Source: Cordylochernes scorpioides
Lineage: Eukaryota; Arthropoda; Arachnida; Pseudoscorpiones; Chernetidae
Length of the DNA: 64,000 nucleotides
Direction: 5' to 3'
Assembly: GCA_030710605.1 (NCBI GenBank)
Contig: CP092874.1
Coordinates: 37,708,696-37,772,695, forward strand
Shown: positions 53,470 to 64,000 of the stretch, in pieces
Layout: every line of letters starts with the position of its first letter
How positions within the stretch are numbered: the stretch's first letter is position 1
Notes under the pieces: generated by a model
Seen by the model: the letters and a program-made list of their open reading frames with translations, nothing else
Database searches by the model: none
What the model was told of the DNA's origin: nothing
Position numbers and translations under genes: made by a program

Positions 53470-55825
53470 ATATAAATATAAAGAATGAAATTCAAATAAT
53501 AGATGATACTTTTTAAAAAGCAGGAAAAGAAAACTAAATTTAAACTAACCTCTAAAAATCGATGTTAATTTAGTTTTTTCAAAGTAATTATCAAATATTC
53601 ATATTCATTTCTCACAGAAGCGTATACTAAAATTAAAACCCCTTTTAAAAATATATTCTAACTAGAAAATTAAAAAGTGTGGAGAGAAGAATATAATTAA
53701 AAATTTTAAAAACCGAACCATTAAAATAAAAATTTTATTCTATTTTTAATTAGTCCATTTTCTCTATTTCTAAATGCTATTTTAAAATTCATAAGTCATT
53801 TCCAAGCGTACCTTTTTAAAATTTTAACCAAACGAAAAAACGGGAATAGAAGCAGACGATAAAAAAAAAAAAAGATGGGGGGGGGGGGGGGGGGGGCGGG
53901 CGATGAAGGTGAAGCATTGAATAATTTTTAATTAGAAAGGAAATAATTATTTTTAACAATTAGAATAGGTGAAAACGTGGCTCCTTTTTTAAATAATCAA
54001 TTTAATTAAAACTAATAAGCAAAAATATGATGCGTGAATAAAAATGGCGTCGAAATGCATGTTACCGAATCAATTTTTTTTTCTTTTCTTCTTTTAGTTC
54101 AAAAACTAACGATTTTTTTTAAAAACCAATTTAACTTTGTGAACTAATTTAGTAATAGTTAGAGTTAAATTTAGTTTTTCCCGCGTTTTTAAATAAGCTG
54201 TAAATGGAAAATGAAGGTATCAATTAAAAATCAATATATGTAATAATCAATGAATTTAATCGATAATTCTAATTATATATCAATAGTATGTAAATAATTA
54301 ATATTGATTAATTTGTGATGGTGAAATTCAATTTATGTTTTAATAAACTCATTTACTATTTAGTCTGATATAATACATTCTTTTTGTATTTTCTATGATT
54401 GTTATTTTTTTAAATTGAATAACATTGTATTGGTTGATTTTTATCTATTGTTGATTGTTTGTAGAATAAATTAGTTTATAAACAGGGGGTTTAGTTTATA
54501 TACATAATGTATATCTATATTTTCATTTTTGCAAATTATATTAATGTTAGAATTTATTTTTTCAGAGAAAGAGAAAACAATGTGTTGTTTACAAATGGAT
54601 TCAATCTATATCAGTAATGAGATTGTTTCCAACTTATCGTCTTTTTTTAATTTAAAAATTCGAAAAAATATTTCCCATTTTAAAAAAATATTTTACAAAA
54701 AAAGATTTTTATATTAATAAAAAAAATTATATTCGAACACTTTTAATGTTTGTTTATATAAATTATATTCTAGAGAGAAAAAATATATTTTTCTACTTTA
54801 ATACACACATTCTCTCTCTCTTTAATCAACAATTCAATATATAATAGAAATATATTTATTACAATTTGACCAACATATGTCTTTGTAAGAAAAAGGCATT
54901 ATCCTCTTGATTGGTCAATTAAAAGTTGCTGATGGCATGCATTAACCATCTAAATAAATATATACTCTAACCGTTATATCTTTTATATTACAGAATATTG
55001 GATAATTTTTAGATTTTTATGGCTTTTTTATGATGCTATATATATTTATTATTGTGTTAATAACTATATATATAATGATATACACACTTTTCTCTTTAAC
55101 ACTAAATGTAAATTATATTTTTAACGTACCAATCTCTGCTATGATATAAATCAAGGGTAAATCACAGAAGCCCATTATTAAGACACAGAGTATGAATAAT
55201 AAATACAAAATGGACCATAAATTCATCATCAAATTCGTCGTAAATTTGGCGGCAAGCCACTTAATGTCTTTACTAATTGGACCCAAACGATTTTTTGCCA
55301 TTAGAATAAAAATACAGACGATAAGCGTGATAACGTTTATAGATATATTTGTTGTAGTTCTCCCATATACATTTTATAGGCACTATGTTGCCAATTTAGA
55401 TGATAATAAATAAAACCCTTTCACTGATGTTTTTTATTTTATCATATATGACCAAATATAATGGAATTATTGTTTATAAAGAATATACTATGCTATCTAT
55501 AGGTTTGAAATGAAAACATTCTCTAGAAAATATTTTAAATGTGGTTTTGAAATAGCATAGAATATATTCCTTTAAAGAATTCTATATATATTTTGTAGAT
55601 ACATGCTTACAAGGGCAACAAACTCATCTTCAATACATAGCGAAGGTTAGAAAGTTATATATGGAAGTTGATTTCTCTAATCTTTATTCAATGTTTGGAT
55701 AACTGAAGCCATCCTCACAATGACAACAACTTAGCTACGATTTGGAGTGACGGCTGTAAATAGAATCCATATTTACATATCGGCTTATGATTATTTTCTG
55801 TTGACTCCCCGCTACAGTATGCAAA
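53470..55825. other. AT-rich intron with poly-G tract and FB2 fragment
   Basis: 53878-53896 is G-rich. 54885-54960 has GAAAAAGGCATTATCCTCTT and AAGTTGCTGATGGCATGC. No gene supported. Confidence 0.45.
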
Positions 55826-55827
55826 TA

Positions 55828-55969
55828 CAGTAGAACTTGGATAATTCAAACGTTTTTAATTCGAATATTTATCTTGGTCCCTTTTATTCAAAACGTTTTT
55901 AATTCGAATTTTTGGATAATTCGAATTTTATTTTGGTACCTTGGGCTTTGAATTATCCAAGTTCGACTG
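55828..55969. repeat. Pogo/Tigger-type MITE M2, 142 bp
   Basis: CAGTAGAACTTGGATAATTC and mirror GAATTATCCAAGTTCGACTG flanked by TA; internal tandem pieces AACGTTTTTAATTCGAAT. Confidence 0.85.
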
Positions 55970-56129
55970 TATATGGATCTTCGGGATGATGCAATTCCAA
56001 GATTTCACAGATTAAGTGATGAAATCCATGATGATAGGTTTATATTTACTAATTTGGTTTTGTTATCTTTTGATTTTCTGCCTTCCAAGAAATATAAACG
56101 TTCTTCCACTGACTTATTCTTCTTTCTTA

Positions 56130-56265
56130 TCTCCAATCAATTGCATATCAGGGTATCAAGCTTGTAGATCTTGAGATGGTGTCTGCTGAGGATAAGTAGA
56201 GCTCATCAATGGATGAGTCAATACAGTCAAGGATGTGGTTTGGGGTTGTAGGTTGAGAATTGCAC
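56130..56265 (-). repeat. Interspersed repeat R2, minus strand
   Basis: CAGGGTATCAAGCTTGTAGA, GGTGTCTGCTGAGGATAAGT, GTGGTTTGGGGTTGTAGG. Confidence 0.65.
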
Positions 56266-56310
56266 TTATATGATGAATTGCACTAGGGTTATTTGTATTT
56301 TACAACTTTC

Positions 56311-57505
56311 ATTTATCTAGCTTTTTTTCCTCTCCGGCTAACATGTCCTTCAACAGGAGCAACTAGAAGTATAACTTCTAGCTAACTATACACGCCAATA
56401 GAATCAATAAAGTATCCAGGGCTAAGTTTCTTGTACAATTTTATTTCTCTAGCTTTCTGGCTAACATGTCCTTCAACAGGAGCAACTAGGAGTATAACTT
56501 CTAGCTAACTATACACGCCAATAGAATCAATAAAGTATCCAGGGCTAAGTTTCTTGTACAATTTTATTTCTCTAGCTTTCTGGCTAACATGTCCTTCAAC
56601 AGGAGCAACTAGGAGTATAACTTCTAGCTAACTATACACGCCAATAGAATCAATAAAGTATCCAGGGCTAAGTTTCTTGTACAATTTTATTTCTCTAGCT
56701 TTCTGGCTAACATGTCCTTCAACAGGAGCAACTAGGAGTATAACTTCTAGCTAACTATACACGCCAATAGAATCAATAAAGTATCCAGGGCTAAGTTTCT
56801 TGTACAATTTTATTTCTCTAGCTTGTCTAGCATGTCCTTCAACAGGAGCAACTAGGAGTATAACTTCTAGCTAACTATACACGCCAATAGAATCAATAAA
56901 GTATCCAGGGCTAAGTTTCTTGTACAATTTTATTTCTCTAGCTTTGACTCTAACATGTCCTTCAACAGGAGCAACTAGGAGTATAACTTCTAGCTAACTA
57001 TACACGCCAATAGAATCAATAAAGTATCCAGGGCTAAGTTTCTTGTACAATTTTATTTCTCTAGCTTTCTGACTAACATGTCCTTCAACAAGAGCAACTA
57101 GGAGTATAACTTCTAGCTAACTATACACGGCAATAGAATCAATAAAGTATCCAGGGCTAAGTTTCTTGTACAATTTTATTTCTCTAGCTTTCTGACTAAC
57201 ATGTCCTTCAACAGGAGCAACTAGGAGTATAACTTCTAGCTAACTATACACGGCAATAGAATCAATAAAGTATCCAGGGCTAAGTTTCTTGTACAATTTT
57301 ATTTCTCTAGCTTTCTGACTAACAGGTCCTTCAACAAGAGCAACTAGGAGTATAACTTCTAGCTAACTATACACACCAATAGAATCAATAAAGTATCCAG
57401 GGCTAAGTTTCTTGTACAATTTTATTTCTCTAGCTTTGACTCTAACATGTCCTTCAACAAGAGCAACTAGGAGTATAACTTCTAGCTAACTATACACGCC
57501 AAAAA
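56311..57505 (-). repeat. Satellite array, 123-bp unit, 10 copies
   Basis: CAACAGGAGCAACT recurs at 56351, 56474, 56597, 56720, 56840, 56963, 57086, 57209, 57332 and 57455, i.e. a period of 123 bp (one of 120). Units are nearly identical; most change is at TCTGGCT/TTGACTC. On the minus strand each unit has CTCCTGTTGAAGGAC, loop, GCCAGAAAGCTAGAG, a hammerhead-like arrangement. No coding potential. Confidence 0.92.
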
Positions 57506-57509
57506 TGAA

Positions 57510-58340
57510 GACGTTTCAAAATGCCTTTGGAACAGTACTGTAATTAGAAGCAAGGAATTTATTGACTATCTCCGATCAATTTTTGATAGTTTATTTTTCT
57601 TCTAGATTTAATTCAGTATTAATTGGTATATTATATATTGTCCTTCTGTATTTGTCACATCAGAGTTGATGATTTATTAGAGTTCATTCTAAGAAATTTA
57701 TTTCAATAGCGTTCTTTTGTTTATAGTTTTGATAAATATCTCTCTGACGCGTTTAGAATTCAAACACAATTAAAAAAAAAAAATTCAAAATATTTTAAAA
57801 ATCTGCATCAAATAATTGTTTGCAGATGAAAAAACTATATATAATAGCGATTTATTTATTATAATCTTTTGTGTATTTATATTAGCTTCATTTTCGCATA
57901 TATTTCAATATGATTAAGCGTTAGAAAAATGATAAATGAAATTCTTCTGTGATTTTTTTTTATTTTTGACCAAAAAATATAAATGAGAGATAGAGAGAGA
58001 GAAAGACAAATCGTCTATTAAAATATATTTTAAAATATTAGACAGGTAGTTGGCGTTCTGCGCTCAAGGAATCTGGGTTATAAATATATATCTCTTTAAA
58101 ATATTAGAGTATTATAAAAATATAATATTTTATTGAATCGTTTTATAATGGGAATATTTGTCTCTCTTTCACACTCACAATTTTTTCACTCTCTCGCTCT
58201 TCAATACGAGAAATGATTTCTATATAAAATTTGGACATTTACTAGGAGATATCTACATAGGGTATAGCGTGTGTTTTGTAATAAATAACTAAATAAAATA
58301 TAGAATAAGGCGTTATTTTTTAAATGAAAATAAGGAAGTT
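57510..58340. other. AT-rich intron with repeat R4
   Basis: 58046-58095 matches the repeat beside the U6 pseudogene (GGTAGTTGGCGTTCTGCGCT). Otherwise nothing. Confidence 0.5.
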
Positions 58341-58344
58341 TTAA

Positions 58345-58490
58345 AAACCCAGTTAGCTAACTCTGGTTACTGATGGAGGCCATAGTCTGAAACCATGGTA
58401 TACAGGTTAGTTTTTTGTCTGAATTTGTCTAAACTGGTGTTGTAACTCATTCTTTATCAGCACTATTAAAGGTTTTACTATGATAATAAA
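58345..58490 (+). repeat. Hammerhead-bearing repeat PH, damaged core
   Basis: TTACTGATGGAGGCCATAGT, CTGAAACCATGGTATACAGG: palindromic ACCATGGT kept, CUGAUGA changed to CUGAUGG. Then ACTGGTGTTGTAACTCATTC. Confidence 0.6.
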
Positions 58491-58550
58491 CATTGTGTAT
58501 TGTGTGTGTTCTAATGCTAATTAAAAGGAGATCTCTTTTTTGGTGTATAT

Positions 58551-59430
58551 CCACTCATGGACAAAAGGAAGTTGTACCTTTTATCATGTATATCAGGATT
58601 CAGACAATAACTCTGAAAGTTATTACAGTGTCCTTTATTGAAGACTTACAAACAAAACTTAAGGAAGTTGTACCTTTTATCATGTATATCAGGAATCAGA
58701 CAATAACTCTGAAAGTTATTACAGTGTCCTTTATTGAAGACTAACAAACAAAACTTAAGGAAGTTGTACCTTTTATCATGTATATCAGGATTCTGACAAT
58801 AATTCTGAAAGTTATTACAGTGTCCTTTATTGAAGACTTACAAACAAAAATTAAGGAAGTTGTACCTTTTATCATGTATATCAGGATTCAGACAATAACT
58901 CTGAAAGTTATTACAGTGTCCTTTATTGAAGACTTACAAACAAAACTTAAGGGAGTTGTACCTTTTATCATGTATATCAGGATTCAGACAATAACTCTGA
59001 AAGTTATTACAGTGTCCTTTATTGAAGACTTACAAACAAAACTTAAGGAAGTTGTACCTTTTATCATGTATATCAGGATTCAGACAATAACTCTGAAAGT
59101 TATTACAGTGTCCTTTATTGAAGACTTACAAACAAAACTTAAGGGAGTTGTACCTTTTATCATGTATATCAGGATTCAGACAATAACTCTGAAAGTTATT
59201 ACAGTGTCCTTTATTGAAGACTTACAAACAAAACTTAAGGGAGTTGTACCTTTTATCATGTATATCAGGATTCAGACAATAACTCTGAAAGTTATTACAG
59301 TGTCTTTTATTGAAGACGTACAAGGTAACCAAGTGTGAACAAAATTGCCTCTGTTTCCTTCTTAAAAATAAATAGACGACTTGTGACAATCAAAGACTTT
59401 CCACTTTCATTAAGTTTTGTCCATAAGCGT
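58551..59430. repeat. MT1 MITE with eight-fold internal 96-bp array
   Basis: Ends CCACTCATGGACAAAAG and AAGTTTTGTCCATAAGCGTA. GTTGTACCTTTT occurs at 58571, 58667, 58763, 58859, 58955, 59051, 59147 and 59243. Because 96 is a multiple of three, the array reads as open frames with a 32-residue repeat (VVPFIMYIRIQTITLKVITV), which is a by-product. Confidence 0.92.
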
Positions 59431-59819
59431 ACATTAAAATGTATTATAAAATAGTGTAATTGTTAATGAACTCAGAGTATGATGTCTGAAATAAAAGGTA
59501 GGTGGAGATTGAAAACAATCAACACATGATCGTATGTCAAATAAAATATATATGGTCAATAGTCAAATATATTTTTTTTCAATGTCAACAGCATCATTTC
59601 ACAGCAGGTGACACGAGAGTTGAATAATTCTCAATAATTATTATTAATATAAAAATATATTTTAGGCAAATCTATTTGCATGTTGGTTGTGAAAATATTT
59701 ACACATATCTTCCATTATAAAACAAAAATGCACTTCACATCACCGTCTGTCAACATTATATAAAAACTACGCGGCAGTTTCAGGCTATGTAAATATACCT
59801 TAATATCCATATTTGATAA

Positions 59820-59985
59820 TTTCAGGGTGTTACAGTAAGGACAGTGTGACGAGCTACTGCGACCTTTGATCGTAGTGATTGGAAAGCAAATCCTGTTCGC
59901 TACATATGTAGATCATTTATGCTTTCTTCCTGCGGTGAATCTGTATAAGACCGGTGGTCTTAATAAAGCTGTATGTTTGTGATAA
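59820..59985 (+). repeat. LINE L1a 3' end, plus strand
   Basis: CTTCCTGCGGTGAATCTGTA, TAAGACCGGTGGTCTTAATA, AAGCTGTATG. Confidence 0.65.
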
Positions 59986-60029
59986 TTTCAGTGAAAAACT
60001 TACCTATTTTATTTATTTATATCAACACA

Positions 60030-60660
60030 CAAAATCCGATATCCCTGCTAGGGATAATTGCGTCGATTTACATTTTTAAAACAGAAACAGTTATAAACTC
60101 ATTATATAAGAAAAAAATAAAAAATAAATGATAAGATATATTAGGAACCTGATCCTTTCAGGTTAGAAAGATAATCATAAATATATTTACAAAGTGATTA
60201 AATCTGTAACAATTATCTCTGGTATTTACAAATTCATAAAGATCTTTAACATTATTAACTGTCTGTTGTCTAGCGTTATAGAAAATTGGACATTCCAGCA
60301 GTAGGTGTCTCGAGTCCTGGGTTTCCTTGTCACAGTAACAGCTAGAGTCCTCAACCGCTCCAATTGTTGACAAAAATCCCCTAAAATTTCCGTGATTCGT
60401 TGTAAACTGAGTATTATAAAAGTTTTAAAGGAAAATTGATGGAATTCCAAAAGGGAAAAAGTTTGAAATGTTTAAATTATTTTTAGAAATCATATCGGTA
60501 CATCATATCTATAATATATCCTTTTTTCTTCTTTAAACTTCTACTCAAACCTTGTAATTATTCAATTGTTTATGTAAAATACTTCTCTGAATTTAATGTC
60601 ATTGCTTGACGCAAGCATCCCTTGTGGGTATATCGCGTCTGATTTGATGATAAATAAATA
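60030..60660 (-). pseudogene. LINE 3' end, family L2a, C-terminal Cys-His motif
   Basis: The minus strand encodes STIGAVEDSSCYCDKETQDS and RHLLLECPIFYNARQ. C-x-C-x(2)-ET-x(2)-S-R-H-L-L-x-E-C-P is the zinc-binding tail after the RT/RNase H of jockey-type LINEs. Frames are broken. The 3' end has CGATATCCC/GGGATAATTGCG; an inverted piece of the same end lies at 60600-60650. Confidence 0.7.
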
Positions 60661-60664
60661 AATA

Positions 60665-61090
60665 TCGGTGATATCTTGTTATAGCTGGAAGCAAACAGCT
60701 ATAGATGTTATAAAACATAACTATATTTGAGTGGTGTCATAAAAAACTTACGTTATAGGTTTATATCGAAAAGTGGCTACTTACATTTATTGGACATTCT
60801 ATCAAATTAGATTGTGTATTATTGTCCTCTTTTATTGTTTATAGATATTTTATTGTCTTTATAGGTTTGTGCGGCTATAATAGCTTTAAATATTTATTAT
60901 AACAATCTTTGGAATACTGTAGAACTTCTCAATCTGAAATACATTGATATACCATTCGAAAATGGTTAATTTATTAAACTGATAAACTTTGCTATTGATA
61001 AATGTCATTGAGGTCAAAGAATATACCTATTATCTTTCTTAACAAAAATCTTTTTTTTTTCATACAAAAATATTTTTTAAAAAGAGAAAG
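60665..61090. other. AT-rich intron sequence
   Basis: Nothing recognised. Confidence 0.4.
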
Positions 61091-61094
61091 ATGT

Positions 61095-61403
61095 ATACTC
61101 ATAGACAAAACTTAAGGAAGTTGTACATTTTACCATATTGATCGGGATTCAGACAATAACTCTAAAAGATATTACAGTGACCTTTATTGAAGACTTACAA
61201 ACAAAACTTAAGGAAGTTGTACCTTTTAGCATGTATATCGGGATTCAGACAATAACTCTGAAATATATTTAAGTAACCTTTATTGAAGACACACGAAATA
61301 ACCAAGTGTGAGCAAAATTACCTCAGTCTCCTTAAAAAATATATATATAGATGACCGGCGACATCAAAGACTTTCCACTTCTTTAAGTTTTGTCCATGAG
61401 TGT
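61095..61403. repeat. MT1 MITE, two units
   Basis: ACTCATAGACAAAACTTAAG to AAGTTTTGTCCATGAGTGTA with two 96-bp units. Confidence 0.85.
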
Positions 61404-61404
61404 A

Positions 61405-61600
61405 TTTATGGAAGTCCGCCCTGGGCTGAAGAGGGCCATTAACCCGAAACAATGAATCCAGAGGGGCACTTCTCAGTTTGCCAAAGCTGGTGTTGTGGTT
61501 TGTCACCGACCCGAGGCCGCTAGTTTGATGAAGGGTCAATAGATGGTGCTTAGTTTCAACGTCTATTTTGTCGGGAGAGGTGGTAAATTGGTAAATTTAG
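61405..61600 (+). repeat. Hammerhead-bearing repeat PH, weakened
   Basis: CTGAAGAGGGCCATTAACCC, GAAACAATGAATCCAG at 61426-61460: core CUGAAGA and GAAA intact, stem II GGG/CCC, but stem III lost and stem I poor. Followed by AGCTGGTGTTGTGGTTTGTC. Confidence 0.6.
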
Positions 61601-61804
61601 AAAAATGCTTTATATAGGAATCAATATATTTAATTATTCTCCCAATATTTTTCATGTGCTCACTAGCCAAATTATATGCTCAGCAAAATTTTGTGTAGGT
61701 ACGTCAAGATGGCTATGAAAATAAAAAAACATCAGAAATATTTTCAATTTTTAAAATTGTTAAAAAATCTACACGAGCGTTATTTTCGAGATTAAATAGC
61801 AAAA

Positions 61805-61890
61805 TTATATACAACAACACAGCTTTATTAAGACCACCGGTCTTATACAGATTCACCACAGGAAGAAAGGAAGCATAGATGGAACTCCTG
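61805..61890 (-). repeat. LINE L1a 3' end, minus strand
   Basis: AGCTTTATTAAGACCACCGG, TCTTATACAGATTCACCACA. Confidence 0.65.
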
Positions 61891-61894
61891 TTAG

Positions 61895-62910
61895 TAAAAT
61901 TATATATATTATTAATTAAATAAAGAATTTGTGTATAAAAGAAGCATTCGTGCTCAAATCATTTCATTTTTTTATATACAGATGGTGCCTTATTGCTTTA
62001 TGTTTTTTAAAGAATAAATTATCTATAATAGAATTATAGCTATTGTTTATAAATCTAACTCTATTTGAATAATTCAACGATAAAATATCACAACAATTGA
62101 AATATTTCTTCACAATTGTTGACCAAACGATTTATCAAAAGAGAAAGTGAAAAAGATCAAAATGGCTACTCGTGTTTTATTTGATCGACTTCTATGATGA
62201 AATCTTCTTCAGGAGAAAGTTTCAATGGAAGAAGAAAAAAACTCAGGTATCTGAAAGAAAATTGAATTCCTCATCTTTTGTGAATAACCAACTAATTCTT
62301 TTGGTGAACCTAACTCCTTCACTCGAACGCGCTCAAGCTCTTTTAATCGTAGATTTTTAAAAAAAATCGCAGTTATTTTGAGACTGGGAAGAAAGGCGGA
62401 GGGGTTAGAAAAAAATTTAAACTTAATTATTTTATTGTTGATATAAACTTTTAAAATCGTTTTTTAAAATAATATACATTTGTTGAATTTTCTTATGCAA
62501 TTAAATCAATTCTACAAAACCGTGGTAAAAAGGAATTTTATAAAATAGTTGCCCTCTTATATATGTAGAAATTAATGGAAGAATAATATATAAAGTTATC
62601 AAAGTATTTAAAACATATAGTAGATATATTTAAATAAAAGTTACCTACAATATATTTATAAATTAAAACTATTTTTAATATTTTGAATAGCCTAAAAAAG
62701 ATGTTCTGATTATTATGGCATATGGTTATATTTGCATATACACATATGTATGCAATATTAAATGATTTTTTTAAAGAAAAATTTTGAAAATGTATTCACA
62801 TGTTACTAAGCCTATTTGATTCAAACGAATCAATATATTGGAGAGATCCCCAAAATTTCATATGATAAATAATAGTATTAAAAAACTTTTAAATAATACA
62901 GACATTTATA
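61895..62910. other. AT-rich intron sequence
   Basis: No gene recognised; 62160-62360 is open on the plus strand but unlike any family I know and without coding bias. Confidence 0.4.
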
Positions 62911-62914
62911 TGTT

Positions 62915-63119
62915 TAATTAAAAAGGCATATATTGGATCAAAAAATAATTTATTTTACCAATATTTCAGTTGGCTGAACGCCAACCTTTATCAAGGTGTT
63001 ATAACATATTTAATGTTTATTTAATTATTATAACATCTAGATAAAGGTTGGCGTTCAGCCAACTGAAATATTGGTAAAATAAATTATATTTTGATACAAT
63101 ATATGCCTTTTTAATTAAA
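62915..63119. repeat. Long inverted repeat, 205 bp
   Basis: TTAATTAAAAAGGCATATAT and mirror ATATATGCCTTTTTAATTAA; within, TTTCAGTTGGCTGAACGCCA against TGGCGTTCAGCCAACTGAAA, around an AT-rich loop of about 25 nt. Confidence 0.85.
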
Positions 63120-63124
63120 GATTT

Positions 63125-64000
63125 ATTTATGGATTGCTCTATTTTCAAAACATTTATATGTAAATAAATATATCATTTATATATGAACATTTAATAAATA
63201 TATTTTTATCTTTTCATAGTAGTGTTAAATATATAAAATACGCGCTTTAAAGAGAAAAAAATATCTCGAGAAACTTTTAAAACACAACTTTAACCATCTT
63301 AAAATGAAGTTTAAAAGAAAAGGGAAGATGGGGTGAGTTTTAAAGACATTCCAATCGTTCTTCTTTTCCTCTCCTTTTTTTAAAATTAAATTTGAATTTG
63401 TGGCTCCAAACAAGGCTTAATGGGACTCAATCTGAGGAGCATTCCTTTAGCTAAATGGAGCTCATCATTTGAATGTCTTCTGCTCATATTAATTATTCTT
63501 TTTGGGGAGATCCAAGCTGCGAACGAAGGCATCTAATACTGGTGTAATGGTTATGCTAGCTATTACCTAAATGTTCGTCTGATTGGAATGGCAATATGTG
63601 TCGTTTGGTCCCTTAAAGGTAATGGTGATAGGGTGATTGTCATTTAGGACTTTGTTTGTCGTCTGCTATTTATTTACTATATGTAGATATGGGTTCGTGA
63701 AGGATTTTAAGCAACTTTTTCTTAAAAATTTGTAATTTTGTTAACTTTATTGTTATGATAATTAGGTTATTGTGTTATTTAGTTAATTGTTACTTGTTTT
63801 AAGAGTTGTGTGTGTGAGTGGTTGTATGGTAATTTTTTTAATTGGATTAATGCACGTCTTTTAGAATAACGATTTTTCTTTGTTTTGTTTATTCTAAAAA
63901 TATATATTATTTTCAATATACCATCCCCCCCCCCCCCTTTATTCAAATTTATTAAAAAATTAAAAACACGTATCGTTTTATATTTTGAAATAAGCAAGCT
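63125..64000. other. Intron sequence, complex island 63395-63670
   Basis: 63395-63670 is less AT-rich, not repeated in the window, and without a convincing frame on either strand. Confidence 0.35.

Larger units (their letters stand above)
18682..64000 (+). other. TRIM9: TRIM9 intron 1 (at least 45.3 kb)
   Basis: Opens with GTAAGT at 18682. No downstream segment matches the coiled-coil, COS, FN3 or SPRY parts of TRIM9, so the next exon is expected beyond 64000. The intron is strongly AT-rich with scattered islands of more complex sequence and the elements listed separately. Confidence 0.7.

Noticed and set aside
55192-55413. 73-codon ORF that looks membrane-like
   Set aside because: Hydrophobicity follows from AT-rich codons; no similarity to TRIM9 exons or other families recognised.
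56311-57505. CRISPR-like array
   Set aside because: Units repeat over their whole 123 bp with no unique spacers, and the genome is eukaryotic.
58778-59338. 186-codon open frame with a 32-residue repeat
   Set aside because: It is the translation of the 96-bp MT1 array, whose period is a multiple of three; other MT1 copies lack the frame.

Overview
The window is eukaryotic nuclear DNA, AT-rich, with spliced genes and very many transposable elements. Both host genes found are recognisable from their protein sequence. The TRIM9 exon has features I associate with the fly protein (the DKVSLLSETDSGVV segment, the CKAQK end of the exon). Together with the Tc1, mariner, Penelope and copia content, this suggests an arthropod, most likely an arachnid or other chelicerate. 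That assignment is inference.

Left part (1 to about 17.7 kb). Eight exons of the mitochondrial FAD enzyme L-2-hydroxyglutarate dehydrogenase (L2HGDH) lie on the minus strand. The initiator Met and presequence are at 17716 and the eighth exon ends at 1346. Reading frame and splice phases agree across all seven introns, and only the C-terminal exon(s) fall outside the window. The introns are packed with tRNA-derived SINEs, LINE 3' ends, pogo-like MITEs, a catalytic-core-deleted mariner, a 326-bp palindrome and Penelope fragments.

At 17717-17946 a 230-bp head-to-head spacer, with a palindromic GCGCATGCGC (NRF-1 type) site, separates L2HGDH from TRIM9 on the plus strand. The first TRIM9 coding exon (17947-18681) encodes the split RING and two B-boxes. 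No further TRIM9 exon was found, so 18682-64000 is read as one intron of more than 45 kb. It is AT-rich and holds a piggyBac element split by a Tc1 element (23866-27710), a U6 snRNA pseudogene, an LTR-identical but internally deleted Ty1/copia element (30852-33348), a Penelope GIY-YIG fragment (45540-46340), fold-back elements, a 10-copy 123-bp satellite (56311-57505), and a Tc1-type MITE family in which one copy has amplified a 96-bp internal unit to eight copies (58551-59430).

The most interesting theme is hammerhead-ribozyme-like sequence in many repeats. Two loci (47525-47567 and 51227-51268, the latter also at 3482-3523 on the minus strand) keep the canonical core, a good stem I and stem II, and a palindromic stem III as in dimer-forming minimal hammerheads of Penelope elements. 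A second group (46276, 35233, 52577 and every unit of the satellite) shares a variant core of the form (C)UGUNGAA...GAAAGCU, with stem II partners that change together. These structures were worked out by eye and not tested by folding or search.
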